This document shows positions 31,150 to 41,204 of a stretch of 64,000 nucleotides of DNA, piece by piece (positions within the stretch are counted from its first letter, which is position 1; the number at the start of each line of letters is the position of its first letter). The translations under genes were made by a program, and so were the position numbers. The notes under the pieces were generated by a model, which worked only from the letters and a program-made list of their open reading frames with translations, did no database searches and was not told where the DNA came from. The DNA is from Odontocerum albicorne (Eukaryota > Arthropoda > Insecta > Trichoptera > Odontoceridae): positions 10,949,112-11,013,111 of the forward strand of contig OX463854.1 in the NCBI GenBank assembly GCA_949825065.1, given 5' to 3'.

Positions 31150-31420
31150 GAATGAGAACAGATCTCTAAACTTATCCATCCGAGCACCGAGCACACAACT
31201 TTCGCATCGTCCACATTTATACATCTTGTCATGCACAATCTTCTATTATTCAAACTTTTCACTTTTGCTGCTTTTAAAATGGTCCATTTGATATAACCAT
31301 GTTTTCCTCGGTCTACCTCTTACAAACACACTTTGCACTTTTGACTTGAATACTCGCTTAGTCATGTTTCGTCATTCATTATATCCACATGTTCAAACCT
31401 ATTTTAATTTTGGCATAATT
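31150..31420 (-). pseudogene. LINE-alpha tail relic, minus strand
   Basis: AACCATGTTTTCCTCGGTCT, the T/A-rich ACACTTTGCACTTTTGACTT and CGTCATTCATTATATCCACA parallel 20600-20720 in the same orientation. Confidence 0.55.
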
Positions 31421-31421
31421 A

Positions 31422-31640
31422 TCTTCGGCCACATTAATCGAGGGCTTAGAGCCACTGGAGTAGGCACGGAACTCGTTATTTGTGATCGCACGTGTTAGCA
31501 ATACTACCACACGTGAAGAGGCAATACACTCTTACGCCTCTTGCGCATGTGATTGTTGAACCTTTTTTCCAGACTGAAAATCATTTTTAATTGTTATGGC
31601 TAAAACAGAGTCCAATCCGGAACTCCTAGGTATAAGTAAA
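31422..31640 (-). mobile_element. SINE family B, minus strand
   Basis: GGGCTTAGAGCCACTGGAGT, TCGCACGTGTTAGCAATACT and CACGTGAAGAGGCAA match the family body. The tRNA-like head is not clear. Confidence 0.55.
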
Positions 31641-31993
31641 AAAAGTTGCACATAAAAAGGAAGAATAATGACTTTTTTCTAAGATCATGAATAATCTAAC
31701 CCAAGACACCAAATGTGGAAAATAATTGTTCTACCACTAACCCACAAATTTTGTCCTGTACGATCAATAGGAATACTAAAAGTTCTTCAATCAAAAAGGG
31801 CTCAATTGTTTTAATATTATATTTTTTTCCCACAATTTATGTATTTATAAGATTCACTGGCATACTCGAATAAATAAATAAATATATTTTATCAAGTTAT
31901 AGAAAATTAAAATATCTTAGAGATACAATAAGGATAAAATAGAGTTATTAGGGTATTTTACCCTCGTGAAAGTACTCTGACGACATCTGCGAC
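31641..31993. other. No gene seen
   Basis: AT-rich; nothing supported. Confidence 0.4.
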
Positions 31994-32070
31994 CTTGTTT
32001 GTAATACACTTGTTTGTAATACACTTGTTTGTAATACATTTGTTTGTAATACACTTGTTTGTAATACACT
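31994..32070 (+). repeat. 15-bp tandem repeat, about 5 units
   Basis: CTTGTTTGTAATACA repeated with one variant. It ends inside a SINE A copy, where CTTGTTTTTCAGCCCAGAGG resembles the CTTGTCTTCCAGCCC part of the head. Confidence 0.85.
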
Positions 32071-32245
32071 TGTTTTTCAGCCCAGAGGTTGCGGCATTGA
32101 TTCCCTTGAGAAGCCAGATTTTTAAAAAAGGTTTCTAGATATATTTTAAAGCATGTTCATCATCTTTCTTGATGGTTGACAGATATTGCCACATGGGAAT
32201 AAGCCTACCAAGTTATACTGTATACAACGAGAGTGTAAAATAATA
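32071..32245 (+). mobile_element. SINE family A, plus strand, head replaced by tandem repeat
   Basis: From CAGCCCAGAGGTTGCGG through ATATTGCCACATGGGAATAA to TATACTGTATACAACGAGAG. The A-box part of the head is missing. Confidence 0.7.
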
Positions 32246-32264
32246 AAAATCAATTTTTCATTCA

Positions 32265-32450
32265 TAGTAATTTTTTTGTCGTCATTAATTCTCTCCACAC
32301 GTCAAAACCATTATAAAGCTCTTTTCTTCATCGTATTAAAATCTCAATTTTATCCTATATTATTCAATTTTTGGTATTCAACCGTACTCAGAATTTTATT
32401 ATACTCGTATTTTCTAAAAATTGTTTATGGTTTTAATATTGACCGTAAAT
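32265..32450 (-). pseudogene. LINE-alpha tail relic, minus strand
   Basis: TTCTCTCCACACGTCAAAAC, AAGCTCTTTTCTTCATCGTA and following sequence resemble 20700-20770. Very decayed. Confidence 0.4.
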
Positions 32451-32826
32451 AAAGAAATTATTATTTTGAAACAAGGAATTGATTTATCGTCTCTTAGTGA
32501 GTATAATGAAGAACTTCTAAATGATGTAATACACTATTTATTCAGTTAATACGCACATTTACATTATGAAAATAAAATCCTTCCAAAATAGTATTTGGTG
32601 CGATTACGACAGAGGAATGCGCTCGTAATCCTTAGCACGGGAACAAGAAAAAATAGAAATGAAATGCATGTCACAAAACGCGTAATTTCTGTTTATTATT
32701 GGGTGCGAAAAAAATAAGCATACAAGAATAACACGATGTTATGGTTTTATGTACCTTTTTTAAATATATAAAAATAACAGGAAATATTATGAGATAATTC
32801 TCAGAGGTGAAGATAAGGGCATAGTC
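32451..32826. other. No gene seen
   Basis: AT-rich; nothing supported. Confidence 0.4.
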
Positions 32827-33118
32827 TTTGTTGTACGTTAATCCACCGACGCACAAAGGCAAGATTGTACACGATTTCTTGGTAAAAAACAATATCATGG
32901 AGCTCGATTGACCCCCGTATTCGCCTGATTTGGCTCAATGCGGCCCAAAACTGAAATTGGCAATGAAAGGAAAGCATTTCGACACGATTTCAGATATCTA
33001 GAAGGCCTCGACCACGATTTTGGAGGCGTTTCCGAAGAATGAGTTTCAGGAGTGCTTCAGAAAATTTTACAACCACATCTAGTATTGTATTGACTCACAA
33101 TGTGTGTATTTTGAGTAA
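32827..33118 (+). pseudogene. Mariner transposase C-terminal relic
   Basis: In one frame ending at TAA 33116: HDFLVKNNIMELD, a stop, PPYSPDLAQCGPKLKLAMKG, KHFDTISDI, a stop, then ILEAFPKNEFQECFRKFY and YCIDSQCVYFE. PPYSPDLAP followed by the C-terminal C-I-x-x-x-G-x-YF pattern is diagnostic of mariner. It lacks the final catalytic aspartate (P-C-D in relatives reads QCG here) and has three internal stops. Ends not found. Confidence 0.75.
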
Positions 33119-33119
33119 A

Positions 33120-34074
33120 AGGTAATGTAAACTAAAAATAAACAATATCTTGCATTTCATTTTCCATCAGTCACCTTTCGCATTGGACAGACTGTACACT
33201 GACAATACAACCTGATTTTATTTTTTTCCTATATATTTTACGACTCGATTACAGTGTTTACCAACAAAGCAATGGTCAGATTTCCTATTACTGTTTCACA
33301 TTATGTAACTGTTGTATGCAATTATATTTTGTGCTATTTCTGTTTGATTCTTGTCGTTTAGTTTATTTATTACTTGTCTTTTTAAATACATTACTGAGGC
33401 CGCTATTTATTACTTGTCTTTTTAAATTCATTACTGAGGCCGCTATTTTTTACAAAATAATGTTAACTAGCTGCAACCCGTGAAATATTCACGGAAGTAA
33501 AAATTCTACATTTATGAAAATATGTATTCATAAATGTAAAATTTGTTTATATATATCATTTATACATCATCCCCTTTTACACCGGTTCAAAAATTGTTAG
33601 CTAGGTATTTAAAATTCATTCAGTATCCCCACCGAGATTCAAACTTCGAATTACTTTCGGAGAGAATCCAAGTATTCCTCTCTCGCTCTCTTGTATTCAA
33701 AATTCAATTCTCGTATTCTTTCTTTGACGAAAACCGCCGTACGGGTTTTGGCCTATTTATACTATGATATTTGTTTTTAATTAAATTATTTAACATATTT
33801 AGTTTATTTATAACGTTATGTCTTTTAAATTGAGCATTAACTTTACTTATTTAAAATTGTTAATGTGTTATGACAATTTTAAAACTTTTTAAAAGCCAAC
33901 TAGGCGTATATGTACTAAAATAATTAATGTTAATAATACTAACAAAGCCTGGATTTTAGCTGGTGTATTATTATTTCAATATCATAACTTTTAATAACCG
34001 CAGGCGTTTAATGAATATAAACAGTGTCCCTCAACTCTAAAGTCACGCTACGCCACTGATACATACTATCACAT
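33120..34074. other. No gene seen; small duplications
   Basis: AT-rich. 33366-33447 holds a 41-bp unit twice (TTACTTGTCTTTTTAAAT, CATTACTGAGGCCGC). The frame at 33543-33767 is unsupported. Confidence 0.4.
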
Positions 34075-34265
34075 TTCACTGTCGGAATAGGCAGAGAGGA
34101 CAGAGCGCTAGACTTTCCCATCTCGACACACATACATCGCTTTTTCTAGATACATCATTCATCTCGTCATACAACACCAACGATTTCTTTGACTTTCAAA
34201 ATATCATTCGCTTGATCCGACCATATTTTCCTTGGTCTTATTCTTCATGTATTCTTCTAACATTA
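34075..34265 (-). pseudogene. LINE-alpha tail relic, minus strand
   Basis: ACAGAGCGCTAGACTTTCCC and TTGATCCGACCATATTTTCC correspond to 20480-20640 in the same orientation. Confidence 0.6.
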
Positions 34266-34317
34266 ACATTAAATAGAGCCAAGACAACAAATATAATTCG
34301 AATAAAAAGTGCTTTCG

Positions 34318-34405
34318 AGTACAATCAGTTCGGGACCCGTCGGAAATCAATCTCGAGAATTATAGGTGCTAAGTAAGCGCGCTTACCACTGGGCCACGGT
34401 GTTGA
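34318..34405 (-). mobile_element. tRNA-like head, minus strand, unassigned SINE
   Basis: The reverse complement begins ACACCGTGGCCCAGTGGTAA then GCGCGCTTAC, an A-box pattern. No body is identified. Confidence 0.35.
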
Positions 34406-34409
34406 CAAA

Positions 34410-34951
34410 TATCCAATTTACTAATTTATAATGAAAATAAATTAAGAAAGTTAATCTTCAAAAGGATTGCACAACTTATATATACAATGAAAATATATTT
34501 TTTTAATTTTACTTTATGTATTATAATATTAAGAAAAGTTACCAAAGGAATATTTTTTCGGCTTTCCTGCCATTTAAAGCAATTGGTCTTTAGTGACGTT
34601 ACGAAGGAAAAATAAGAAATAACCATCATATACTTAGTCTCTAATGAGAAAAATGTATATGGCTTCGGAGAAATCGAAATTGGATGTCTGGCAACAAAAC
34701 CAAATTGAGATATCTTATATGATGTATAAGGGAATAAATATCAGTAATTTATCTTTATTTCATTCATTGTCAAATACAGGAATCAGAAATTCAATTCAAT
34801 ATTAAAAAGCTTTCAAATAGGCAGACAAATCAGACTCGTCAAAAAAATAAGTAAAAAAAAAAAACTTAAAATGACAAAAATAAATGTTTATCGTGATGAT
34901 TTTCTGATAAACTTGTATCTAATGACGTTGCTAATGTAATCCAAAGTTTCA
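34410..34951. other. No gene seen
   Basis: AT-rich; nothing supported. Confidence 0.4.
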
Positions 34952-35150
34952 GACGCCTCCGTGGCCTAATTGGTAAGACGCGTGTCTTCCGAGCGAGATA
35001 GGCGGGTTCGATTCCCGTTGGTATACAACTTTTTAAAGAGTTTTCACTTGAGACCTAGTTAATATATTTCTGGTTAGTTGTACGAGATTGTAGCATGGCA
35101 ATAAACCTGCGAAGTTGTACTGTATACAACGAAATTGTAAAACAATACAA
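34952..35150 (+). mobile_element. SINE family A, plus strand, well preserved
   Basis: GACGCCTCCGTGGCCTAATT, TGGTAAGACGCGTGTCTTCC, GCGGGTTCGATTCCCGTTGG, then the body and tail GTTGTACTGTATACAACGAA with AAACAATACAA. Confidence 0.85.
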
Positions 35151-35232
35151 ATCATTCGTTTAGTATATACCAATAAAAGTGTTAAATAAATAAAGAGGAC
35201 TTTCATGATGCAAAATAAGTCTTAAATGAAAA

Positions 35233-35335
35233 TCAGGCGGGGTTCGAGTCTGGTTTTAACTTAAGGTCTCTTTTCTAACATTGTAGTTGGTTGGAATAAA
35301 TTGCCATACGCTAATAATCCCATTTGTTTATACTG
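35233..35335 (+). mobile_element. SINE family A, partial copy
   Basis: GGGGTTCGAGTCTGGTTTTA joins the B box directly to the body. Then TAGTTGGTTGGAATAAATTG and a decayed tail. Confidence 0.55.
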
Positions 35336-35394
35336 TCGGCAACTCTAGTGAAAAACGATGACCCAAAATAAAAAAAATAAGTGGTCGAATGAGG

Positions 35395-35485
35395 AAACTT
35401 AGACCCTTTTTTGATTTTCGTCATGAATCGAAACCGAAACAACCTGGTCGGTCCAGCGTTCCACAAACTAGGTCACGAAATCATT
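35395..35485 (-). mobile_element. SINE family A head, minus strand
   Basis: The reverse complement reads TTTCGTGACCTAGTTTGTGG and, downstream, GTTTCGATTCATGACG: A and B boxes only. Confidence 0.5.
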
Positions 35486-35544
35486 TGTTTTTATGAACTA
35501 AAATTAAGATATTTTCAATCGATGACATTTAATATACATACAGT

Positions 35545-35650
35545 CGTGAGTGGAGAAAAATATACAATGCAAATGTGATTGGAGAAAAATAAACAGTGTA
35601 TGTGATAAATGTAATTGACAAAAAGTAAACAGTGTAAATGATGATTTTTA
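35545..35650 (+). repeat. Irregular tandem of LINE-derived unit
   Basis: GGAGAAAAATATACAATGCA, then GGAGAAAAATAAACAGTGTA and GACAAAAAGTAAACAGTGTA: three diverged units, also at 35990-36045. Confidence 0.55.
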
Positions 35651-35789
35651 ATTTTTTTTTTCAAAACAGACTAAGCCCAATTACATTGAAAAATACAAGA
35701 ATGTTAACATTAAAAAAAATTATATAAAATTAAAAAAATTGTATATGCCTACATATATACCCACAAACATACAAATATATTCAAAGTCA

Positions 35790-35991
35790 CTTAAATACGT
35801 TGATGAGTGCTTTCTAACGCGCTTAATCTTAGAAGAAAATTTACTTTTGCTTTTGGTAACGTGATATGAAATATGTCAATATCCGAAGCAGTCCCGTTCA
35901 AAAGAGTTAACGCCCTTCCAACAGGCATAGCGGCTAGAAGATCCGTTCTTGCGTATGTTATTGAGAACATAATATTTAGTATACGATGCAA
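35790..35991 (-). pseudogene. LINE-delta-like C-terminal relic
   Basis: The minus-strand frame reads ITYARTDLLAAMPVGRALTL, then SDIDIFHITLPKAKVNFLL. The P-x-x-RAL and DIDIF motifs resemble the end of a non-LTR ORF2. Subfamily uncertain. Confidence 0.45.
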
Positions 35992-36265
35992 ATGAGAATG
36001 GAGAAAAATATACAGTGCAAATGTGAGTGTAGAAAAATGTTTAGTTTTAAGATGGTTAGAAATGAGGAGTTAATACATGAAAAAGTGAGCATATAAGTCA
36101 GATCTGTAACGTATATCTAGAAGAGGAAAACTGAGAAAAACGGTTCAGCATAAATTAGACCAGATTGAAAAGAAGGTAAAATAAGAAATATTAATTAGAG
36201 AAGACTGGGTATAACGAGTTACATGAATATGAAGGAAGCGAAAGTTGCGTGCCTGGATGGATAAG
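35992..36265 (+). pseudogene. LINE-alpha tail relic
   Basis: TTTAGTTTTAAGATGGTTAG, AATGAGGAGTTAATA and GAAGAGGAAAACTGAGAAAA line up with the tails at 20000 and 27600. Confidence 0.5.
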
Positions 36266-36329
36266 TATAGAGATCTGTTATCTCTATCTACCCTGGATGG
36301 AACACGCCATGATTATCGATATGCATGTA

Positions 36330-36566
36330 CAGTGCCCGGCAGTAAGTAATACACATCGAGCTTAAGAAAGAGACTGTCGGCCCTAATCGGTTAACTTTGG
36401 CTTTGTAACATACAGCGTCGTCTCTGTCGCTTGACAACGACTGACAAATCGCGACGGAACACGTGTATGAATGACAGAGACGACGCTCTACAAAGCCGAA
36501 GTTAGCCGATTATGGCCGACAGTCTCTTTCTTAAGCTCGATGTGTATTACTTACCGCCGGGTACTG
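36330..36566. mobile_element. Foldback MITE P1, copy 2
   Basis: 237 bp between TA sites (36328-36329, 36567-36568). Ends CAGTGCCCGGCAGTAAGTAA and TTACCGCCGGGTACTG. Arms of about 95 bp are nearly perfect complements. The loop is in the opposite orientation to copy 1. Confidence 0.85.
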
Positions 36567-36569
36567 TAT

Positions 36570-37022
36570 GTTGTTATACTCGTATAAAACGTCTTAGATG
36601 ACAGATCGCTTTTCTAAAAGGCGACACAATTATTATTATTAAATTTATTATAATTATATAACGTGTATGCGAAAAGGAACTTAGTCACATTTTACGTATT
36701 TTGAGATTATTGAAGAAGCATCCAGCTGCTTTCTGTGGGTTCATATGGAACAAACACTTTTCAAAACATAATGTAACCATTTTTTATACAATATTATTCG
36801 TCAAGTATCTCTCAAAATATCCGAATTGGTGATACGGACATGTTGATAATCTTGGCCGATCGACAGTATTGTCTTTGGCCTTAGCAATCAATATGGCCGT
36901 CCTTGGCATGCTTTAAGAAGCGACTGAAAAAAAGACTCTCAATTTCTAGTCAGTGAAACGTGTTTCATTCCTGATATTTCTTTTCCGTTCTTCTTCACCA
37001 TGCCTTTTCTTTTGATTGATAA
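36570..37022. other. No gene; SINE B trace
   Basis: 36800-36930 (CTCAAAATATCCGAATTGGT, GATACGGACATGTTGAT) matches the 3' end of SINE family B on the minus strand. The rest is unassigned. Confidence 0.45.
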
Positions 37023-37024
37023 TA

Positions 37025-37055
37025 TTAGGTCCTTACATATGAAATTGGCGTTTTG
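37025..37055 (+). repeat. Left terminal inverted repeat of mariner
   Basis: Begins TTAGGTCCTTACATATGAAA. Matches the complement of 38281-38311 at 30 of 31 positions. Confidence 0.95.
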
Positions 37056-37213
37056 CCGTACTGGCAACTTTGATCTCAAATATCTTCTCTTTGGTTAGGA
37101 ATTCCAAATTCAAATTTATACAGCTATTTACTCAAGTATTTGTGTTTCGAAAATTATAATTCATTTGTTTTTTCCTCAATTGTTTTTTTTCTTTGCGTCA
37201 CTCAGTTTACAAA

Positions 37214-38233
37214 ATGGAAAACTTGAAATATCGCGTTATTTACGAGTACGAGTTCCACCGTGGCACCAGTGCTGCAGAAACGGCTCGAAGGATTAATGAT
37301 GTGTATGGTGACGGTGCCGCAAAAGAAAACACAGTGCGTTTTTGGTTCCAACGTTTTCGTTCTGGAAATTTCGACCTGCAGAAAAAGCCCCGTGGACGGC
37401 CGGAGACCAAAGTTGATAATGAAGAATTGAAGGCTATTGTGGAAGCGGATCCATCGCAAACCACGTCCGAGTTAGCTGCAGGCTGCGGTGTTAGTGATAA
37501 AACTGTTTTTATCCACTTGAAGCAAATTGGGAAGGTGAAAAAGCTTGAAAGGTGGGTACCTCACGAATTGAGTGAAGCAAATCAACAAACGCGCGTTGAC
37601 TGCTGCGTTGCATTACTCAACCGGCACAATAATGAAGGGATTTTGAATCGAATCATTACCTGTGATGAAAAGTGGATCCTGTATGATAATCGGAAGCGCT
37701 CATCGCAATGGCTTAACCCTGCCGAACCAGCCAAACCATGCCCCAAGCGAAAATTGACTCCAAAAAAGTTACTTGTGAGCGTTTGGTGGACTAGTGCTGG
37801 TGTCGTTCACTACAGCTTTCTTAAATCTGGCCAGACGATTACGGCAGATATCTATTGTCAGCAACTGCAAACCATGATGGAAAAGCTAGCTGCTAAACGA
37901 CCGAGGCTGGTTAATCGCTCTAGGCCACTGCTGCTTCATGATAACGCTAGACCACACACTGCACAACAGACGGCTACCAAATTAGAAGAGCTTCAATTGG
38001 AATGTCTAAGACATCCACCGTACTCTCCGGACCTTGCTCCAACAGATTACTATTTTTTTCGAAATTTGGATAACTTCTTGCAAGGGAAAAAATTCAACTC
38101 CGATGGGGCAGTCCAAACCGACTTCAAAGATTTTATTGATTCCCGTCCGAATGGTTTTTTTAGTAAAGGGATCGATGAACTACCTATGAGATGGCAAAAG
38201 TGCATAGATAGCTATGGTACATACTTTGATTAA
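37214..38233 (+). CDS. Mariner transposase (DD34D), intact frame
   Basis: Cut-and-paste transposase acting in the nucleus on the element ends. I start at the ATG of MENLKYR (37214), giving 339 residues; the frame is open upstream only through a TTG, not an ATG. The N-terminal half is the paired helix-turn-helix DNA-binding region (SAAETARRINDVYG about 19-32; GRPETKV 61-67). WVPHEL is at 114-119. The catalytic triad is D151 (ITCDEKW), D243 (LLHDNARPHTA) and D278 (YSPDLAPTDYYFF), with 34 residues between the last two, hence DD34D. The C-terminus CIDSYGTYFD is typical. There is no stop, frameshift or intron. Length agrees with family norms of about 340-350. Activity is plausible but untested. 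Confidence 0.95.
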   Translation: MENLKYRVIYEYEFHRGTSAAETARRINDVYGDGAAKENTVRFWFQRFRSGNFDLQKKPRGRPETKVDNEELKAIVEADPSQTTSELAAGCGVSDKTVFIHLKQIGKVKKLERWVPHELSEANQQTRVDCCVALLNRHNNEGILNRIITCDEKWILYDNRKRSSQWLNPAEPAKPCPKRKLTPKKLLVSVWWTSAGVVHYSFLKSGQTITADIYCQQLQTMMEKLAAKRPRLVNRSRPLLLHDNARPHTAQQTATKLEELQLECLRHPPYSPDLAPTDYYFFRNLDNFLQGKKFNSDGAVQTDFKDFIDSRPNGFFSKGIDELPMRWQKCIDSYGTYFD

Positions 38234-38280
38234 ATAAATATATTATATTAAAAAAAAATCAACTTTATGTTCCTCCCAAA

Positions 38281-38311
38281 CAAAACGCCAATTTCATACG
38301 TAAGGACCTAA
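38281..38311 (-). repeat. Right terminal inverted repeat of mariner
   Basis: CAAAACGCCAATTTCATACG and onward to the TA; inverse of the left repeat. Confidence 0.95.
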
Positions 38312-38455
38312 TATTTAACTTTACATGAAAAATAATGTTCGAGGGCTTGTACGTCTTTGTGGGCATATGCTCATGTATGTGTTTATGGATTTCGTGGGGA
38401 TGGATATTTGAATGATTTATGCGACTATGTAACTTGCTACATTTACTTTTGTTTG
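38312..38455. other. No gene seen
   Basis: Spacer between mariner and a SINE/LINE tail. Confidence 0.4.
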
Positions 38456-38531
38456 GTTGGCTGAAAGAGATTGCCGCCTGGCAATAAGCCGGCTAGATTG
38501 TATTTACAAGTGTTAAATAAAAATAAATAAA
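38456..38531 (+). repeat. LINE/SINE 3' tail
   Basis: GGTTGGCTGAAAGAGATTGC then CCTGGCAATAAGCCGGCTAG and a TAAATAAAAATAAATAAAT end. The same tail is present on the minus strand at 42177-42275 and, in part, in SINE family A. Confidence 0.65.
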
Positions 38532-38534
38532 TCA

Positions 38535-38770
38535 AGCTTCGAGTTACGAACCAATGGAAAAGGTTCACAACCATACACGTGTTTGAAATATTACCTCACG
38601 TGAACAGCAAACAACACTCGGACACGTCTTACACAAGTAATTTTTGTTACATGGCGTAATCTGAAACCAAATTAAAGCATTTTTTAATTATGTTTTTAAT
38701 ACCATCTAGAATTAAATCAAAAACCTCCTGGTTTAAGATAAGTCTGTTAACAACTATACCATGAAATTCA
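38535..38770 (-). mobile_element. SINE family B, minus strand, decayed
   Basis: CCATACACGTGTTTGAAATA, CTCACGTGAACAGCAAACAA and a decayed head near 38720-38765 (AACCTCCTGGTTTAAGATAA). Confidence 0.45.
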
Positions 38771-38779
38771 TCATAAAAA

Positions 38780-39083
38780 TCCCTTTTAACCTATTTGATA
38801 TGTTTGTTCATGGAAATAATTTGCTATTTAAGTACTAATGAAGCTATGTATACAATATTCCATTGTACATATTTAAAGTTTATTTTTGGATTGGTTTTAG
38901 CCGAAGAGAGTGTATTTTTGTTATTTTGGTATTCTTGAAGTTGTGTACATTTTTCCATTATATTTAAAATTTATTTCATAATTGATGTTAGACGATAACA
39001 GTGTATTTTTGGTAATGTTAACTGGTTTATTTTGTTATTGCAATATTATAGCGTAATAATTAATGATCTTAATTTTTAATTAA
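38780..39083. other. No gene seen
   Basis: AT-rich; nothing supported. Confidence 0.4.
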
Positions 39084-39305
39084 CGTTCATTTTCTCGATT
39101 ACTATTGGATAACAGCGATCGAGAAAATGAAATATAATTGTAATCGAATAAATTAAATAACATTTTTAGTTAACGTTCATTTTCTCGATAACTACCTATT
39201 GGATATCAACCCCAGTATCCAATAGTAATTTCTCAATCACTATTGAATACTAAGGTAGACAACGATGGATCCTTTTGCAATAGGATCCATCTTTGTCTAC
39301 CTCGA
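39084..39305. repeat. Cluster of inverted repeats
   Basis: AACGTTCATTTTCTCGAT occurs twice (about 39084 and 39173), first opposed by ATCGAGAAAATG. Then CTATTGGATA opposes TATCCAATAG. Then GGTAGACAACGATGGATCC opposes GGATCCATCTTTGTCTACC around a 10-bp loop. It looks like nested foldback or MITE sequence. Confidence 0.55.
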
Positions 39306-39397
39306 AGTGTTAGAGATATGGGTGGCGTGTGAATCATTAGGAAGCATTTGAGGATAACCCATTTTGGGAAGTCTTATTATAATTTATAATTATATAT

Positions 39398-39606
39398 GTA
39401 CCCGACGGTAAGTAATACACATCGGGCTTAAAAAAGAAACTGTCGGTCATAATCGGATAACTTCGGCTTTGTAGAGCGTCGTCCTTGTCATTCATACACG
39501 TGTTCCGTCGCGATTTGTCAGTCGTTGTCAAGCGTTGTAGGGAAGCCGATTATGGCCGACAGTCTCTTTCTTAAGCCCGATGGGTATTACTTACCGCCGG
39601 GTACTG
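39398..39606. mobile_element. Foldback MITE P1, copy 3 (shortened)
   Basis: GTACCCGACGGTAAGTAATA to TTACCGCCGGGTACTG, followed by TA. The right arm lacks its inner part (GACAGAGACGACGCTCTAC missing after the loop), so the palindrome is asymmetric. Confidence 0.8.
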
Positions 39607-39609
39607 TAC

Positions 39610-40520
39610 GTCTTAAGCCGAATATGTTACTATCACATATCGGAAGATTTACACGATTTTTTTTTTGTAGTTCATCTTCGCTTGGTTATGTTCTGCGATT
39701 ATCTTACCAAATATGTTTTTTTTTTAACATATACTGAAGTTCGGAATTACGTTATCTAATGGCCGCAGCCATTACTTTCGTATCGTCCCTTAATTTCCCT
39801 TTTATTATTATTATACAAGATTGGTATATGTTCCGTTATTTTAAATTAACTTAAAACATATTTGGTGGATTGGGGTCTTTTGAATATTTTCGTGTGTGTA
39901 TTGCTTAAGACTTAAATAATTTGAATCTTATTTAATTAAGCCAATATAATACGAATAAATAAGTCTTTTCTGGAACAAACATAATATCGAATGATCCGTA
40001 TAATTAACTTCCTATAGGACTAGATTCGGAGCAGATAGCAAAAATATACTTCCAGGAATATTGTATTCAGTGAGTCTTATAATTCTGACTAGGTCCACAT
40101 GTATACAGGAGTTATGTAAGTTTTCTGATATTTTGTAAAAAGGTTCAACCCCATAATAGATTTGTATACAAACAAGGAAACAAATCAATGGGAGGGTAAA
40201 GGAACTACGAAACTTCCGAAATTCATTAATTTCGTTAGAAAATCCAACTATTTGAAAATACACTATGAAGATGAATATTTTCTTAATTTTTTTATTTTCG
40301 AATGCCATATATTTATTTATTTCTTCTGCCTTATAAATGAAAGTAATATTTTATTATTTTTTTATTATTGGAAACCGTCTTTCAATCAATTGGTTTCTGT
40401 GTCATAATAATTATTGGTATCCATGATTGTGTCTTAAAGAAAGTGTATGGCAACAATATTTGGAGAAAAAACTAATAAAAAGTAAAGATAAATCTTTAAA
40501 AAAAATAAAGATTAGGATGG
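39610..40520. other. No gene seen
   Basis: AT-rich. The frame at 40012-40308 on the minus strand has no recognisable motif. Confidence 0.4.
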
Positions 40521-40523
40521 GAA

Positions 40524-40724
40524 CTGTATTGTATTACACTTTCGTTGTATACAGTACAACCCGGCGGGCTTATTGACAGTGACAATCTCTTCCAGCCTTC
40601 CAGAAAGATGTTTAAGAGGCCCTAAGTGAGGACCAATTTAAAAAAAAGTTGGGTTCCAGCGAGAATCGAACCCAAAAACTCTGGGTCGGCAGACAAGCGT
40701 TTTACCAAACTAGGTCGTGAAGAC
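40524..40724 (-). mobile_element. SINE family A, minus strand, well preserved
   Basis: TGTATTACACTTTCGTTGTA and ACAGTACAACCCGGCGGG are the reversed tail. GCGAGAATCGAACCC is the reversed B box, and TTACCAAACTAGGTCGTGAA the head. Confidence 0.8.
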
Positions 40725-40919
40725 TATCAAATTGTGTGGAAGTAAACGAAGAGGAATATTTTGAGATAAATGAACACAAAAATTTAAAATAAGTTTATTA
40801 TTTCACTTATTTTTTCCTTTTATGTAAAAAATGGCACCACAAAGTGAAACTATAGTCTTTTCGAAGATTCAAGAATTAAATAATGCTTCTTTATTTTATC
40901 CTTAAATATCGATAAAGAC
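40725..40919. other. No gene seen
   Basis: AT-rich spacer. Confidence 0.4.
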
Positions 40920-41115
40920 GTATCACATATGATTAAACCAGGAAGATCGTTCCAATGTGTCACACCGAGTAAGCCGCAAAAGGTGGTGTATAGAATGATA
41001 TAATATGATGCGTTGGTAAATAAAAGATTCTACTGTCACGCAGAGACAGTCCATGCTCAAAAAGAAAATTGAATTTACCACCAAATATGACATCCTCTTC
41101 TTTGGTGGTATCATC
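40920..41115 (-). pseudogene. LINE-delta C-terminal relic
   Basis: Minus frame with FFLSMDCLCVTVESFIYQRI, matching 21965-22160 (FFLSMNCPSDLVTVEFFIYQ). Frame changes toward LERSSWFNH. Confidence 0.55.
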
Positions 41116-41204
41116 CAGCATTTATCTTAGCCTGTTCCAGAAGCCCTTAATAGTTTCGTTATCTACTTGACTACATTGTCCTCTCACCTCAATCTCGGAC
41201 TGCC

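Larger units (their letters stand above)
37025..38311 (+). mobile_element. Complete mariner transposon (1287 bp)
   Basis: TA target sites lie at 37023-37024 and 38312-38313. The 31-bp terminal inverted repeats start TTAGGTCCTTAC and differ at a single base (A versus G at position 13). One uninterrupted transposase frame fills the interior and stops before the right repeat. Ends and length are typical of mariner. The TIR sequence and protein resemble cecropia-type mariners of moths, but the subfamily is an inference. Confidence 0.95.

Noticed and set aside
37193..37213. Upstream start for the mariner transposase (seven extra residues)
   Set aside because: The first codon is TTG, not ATG. The ATG at 37214 gives the normal mariner N-terminus.
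37202..37464. Minus-strand frames under the mariner transposase
   Set aside because: Shadows of the plus-strand coding sequence.
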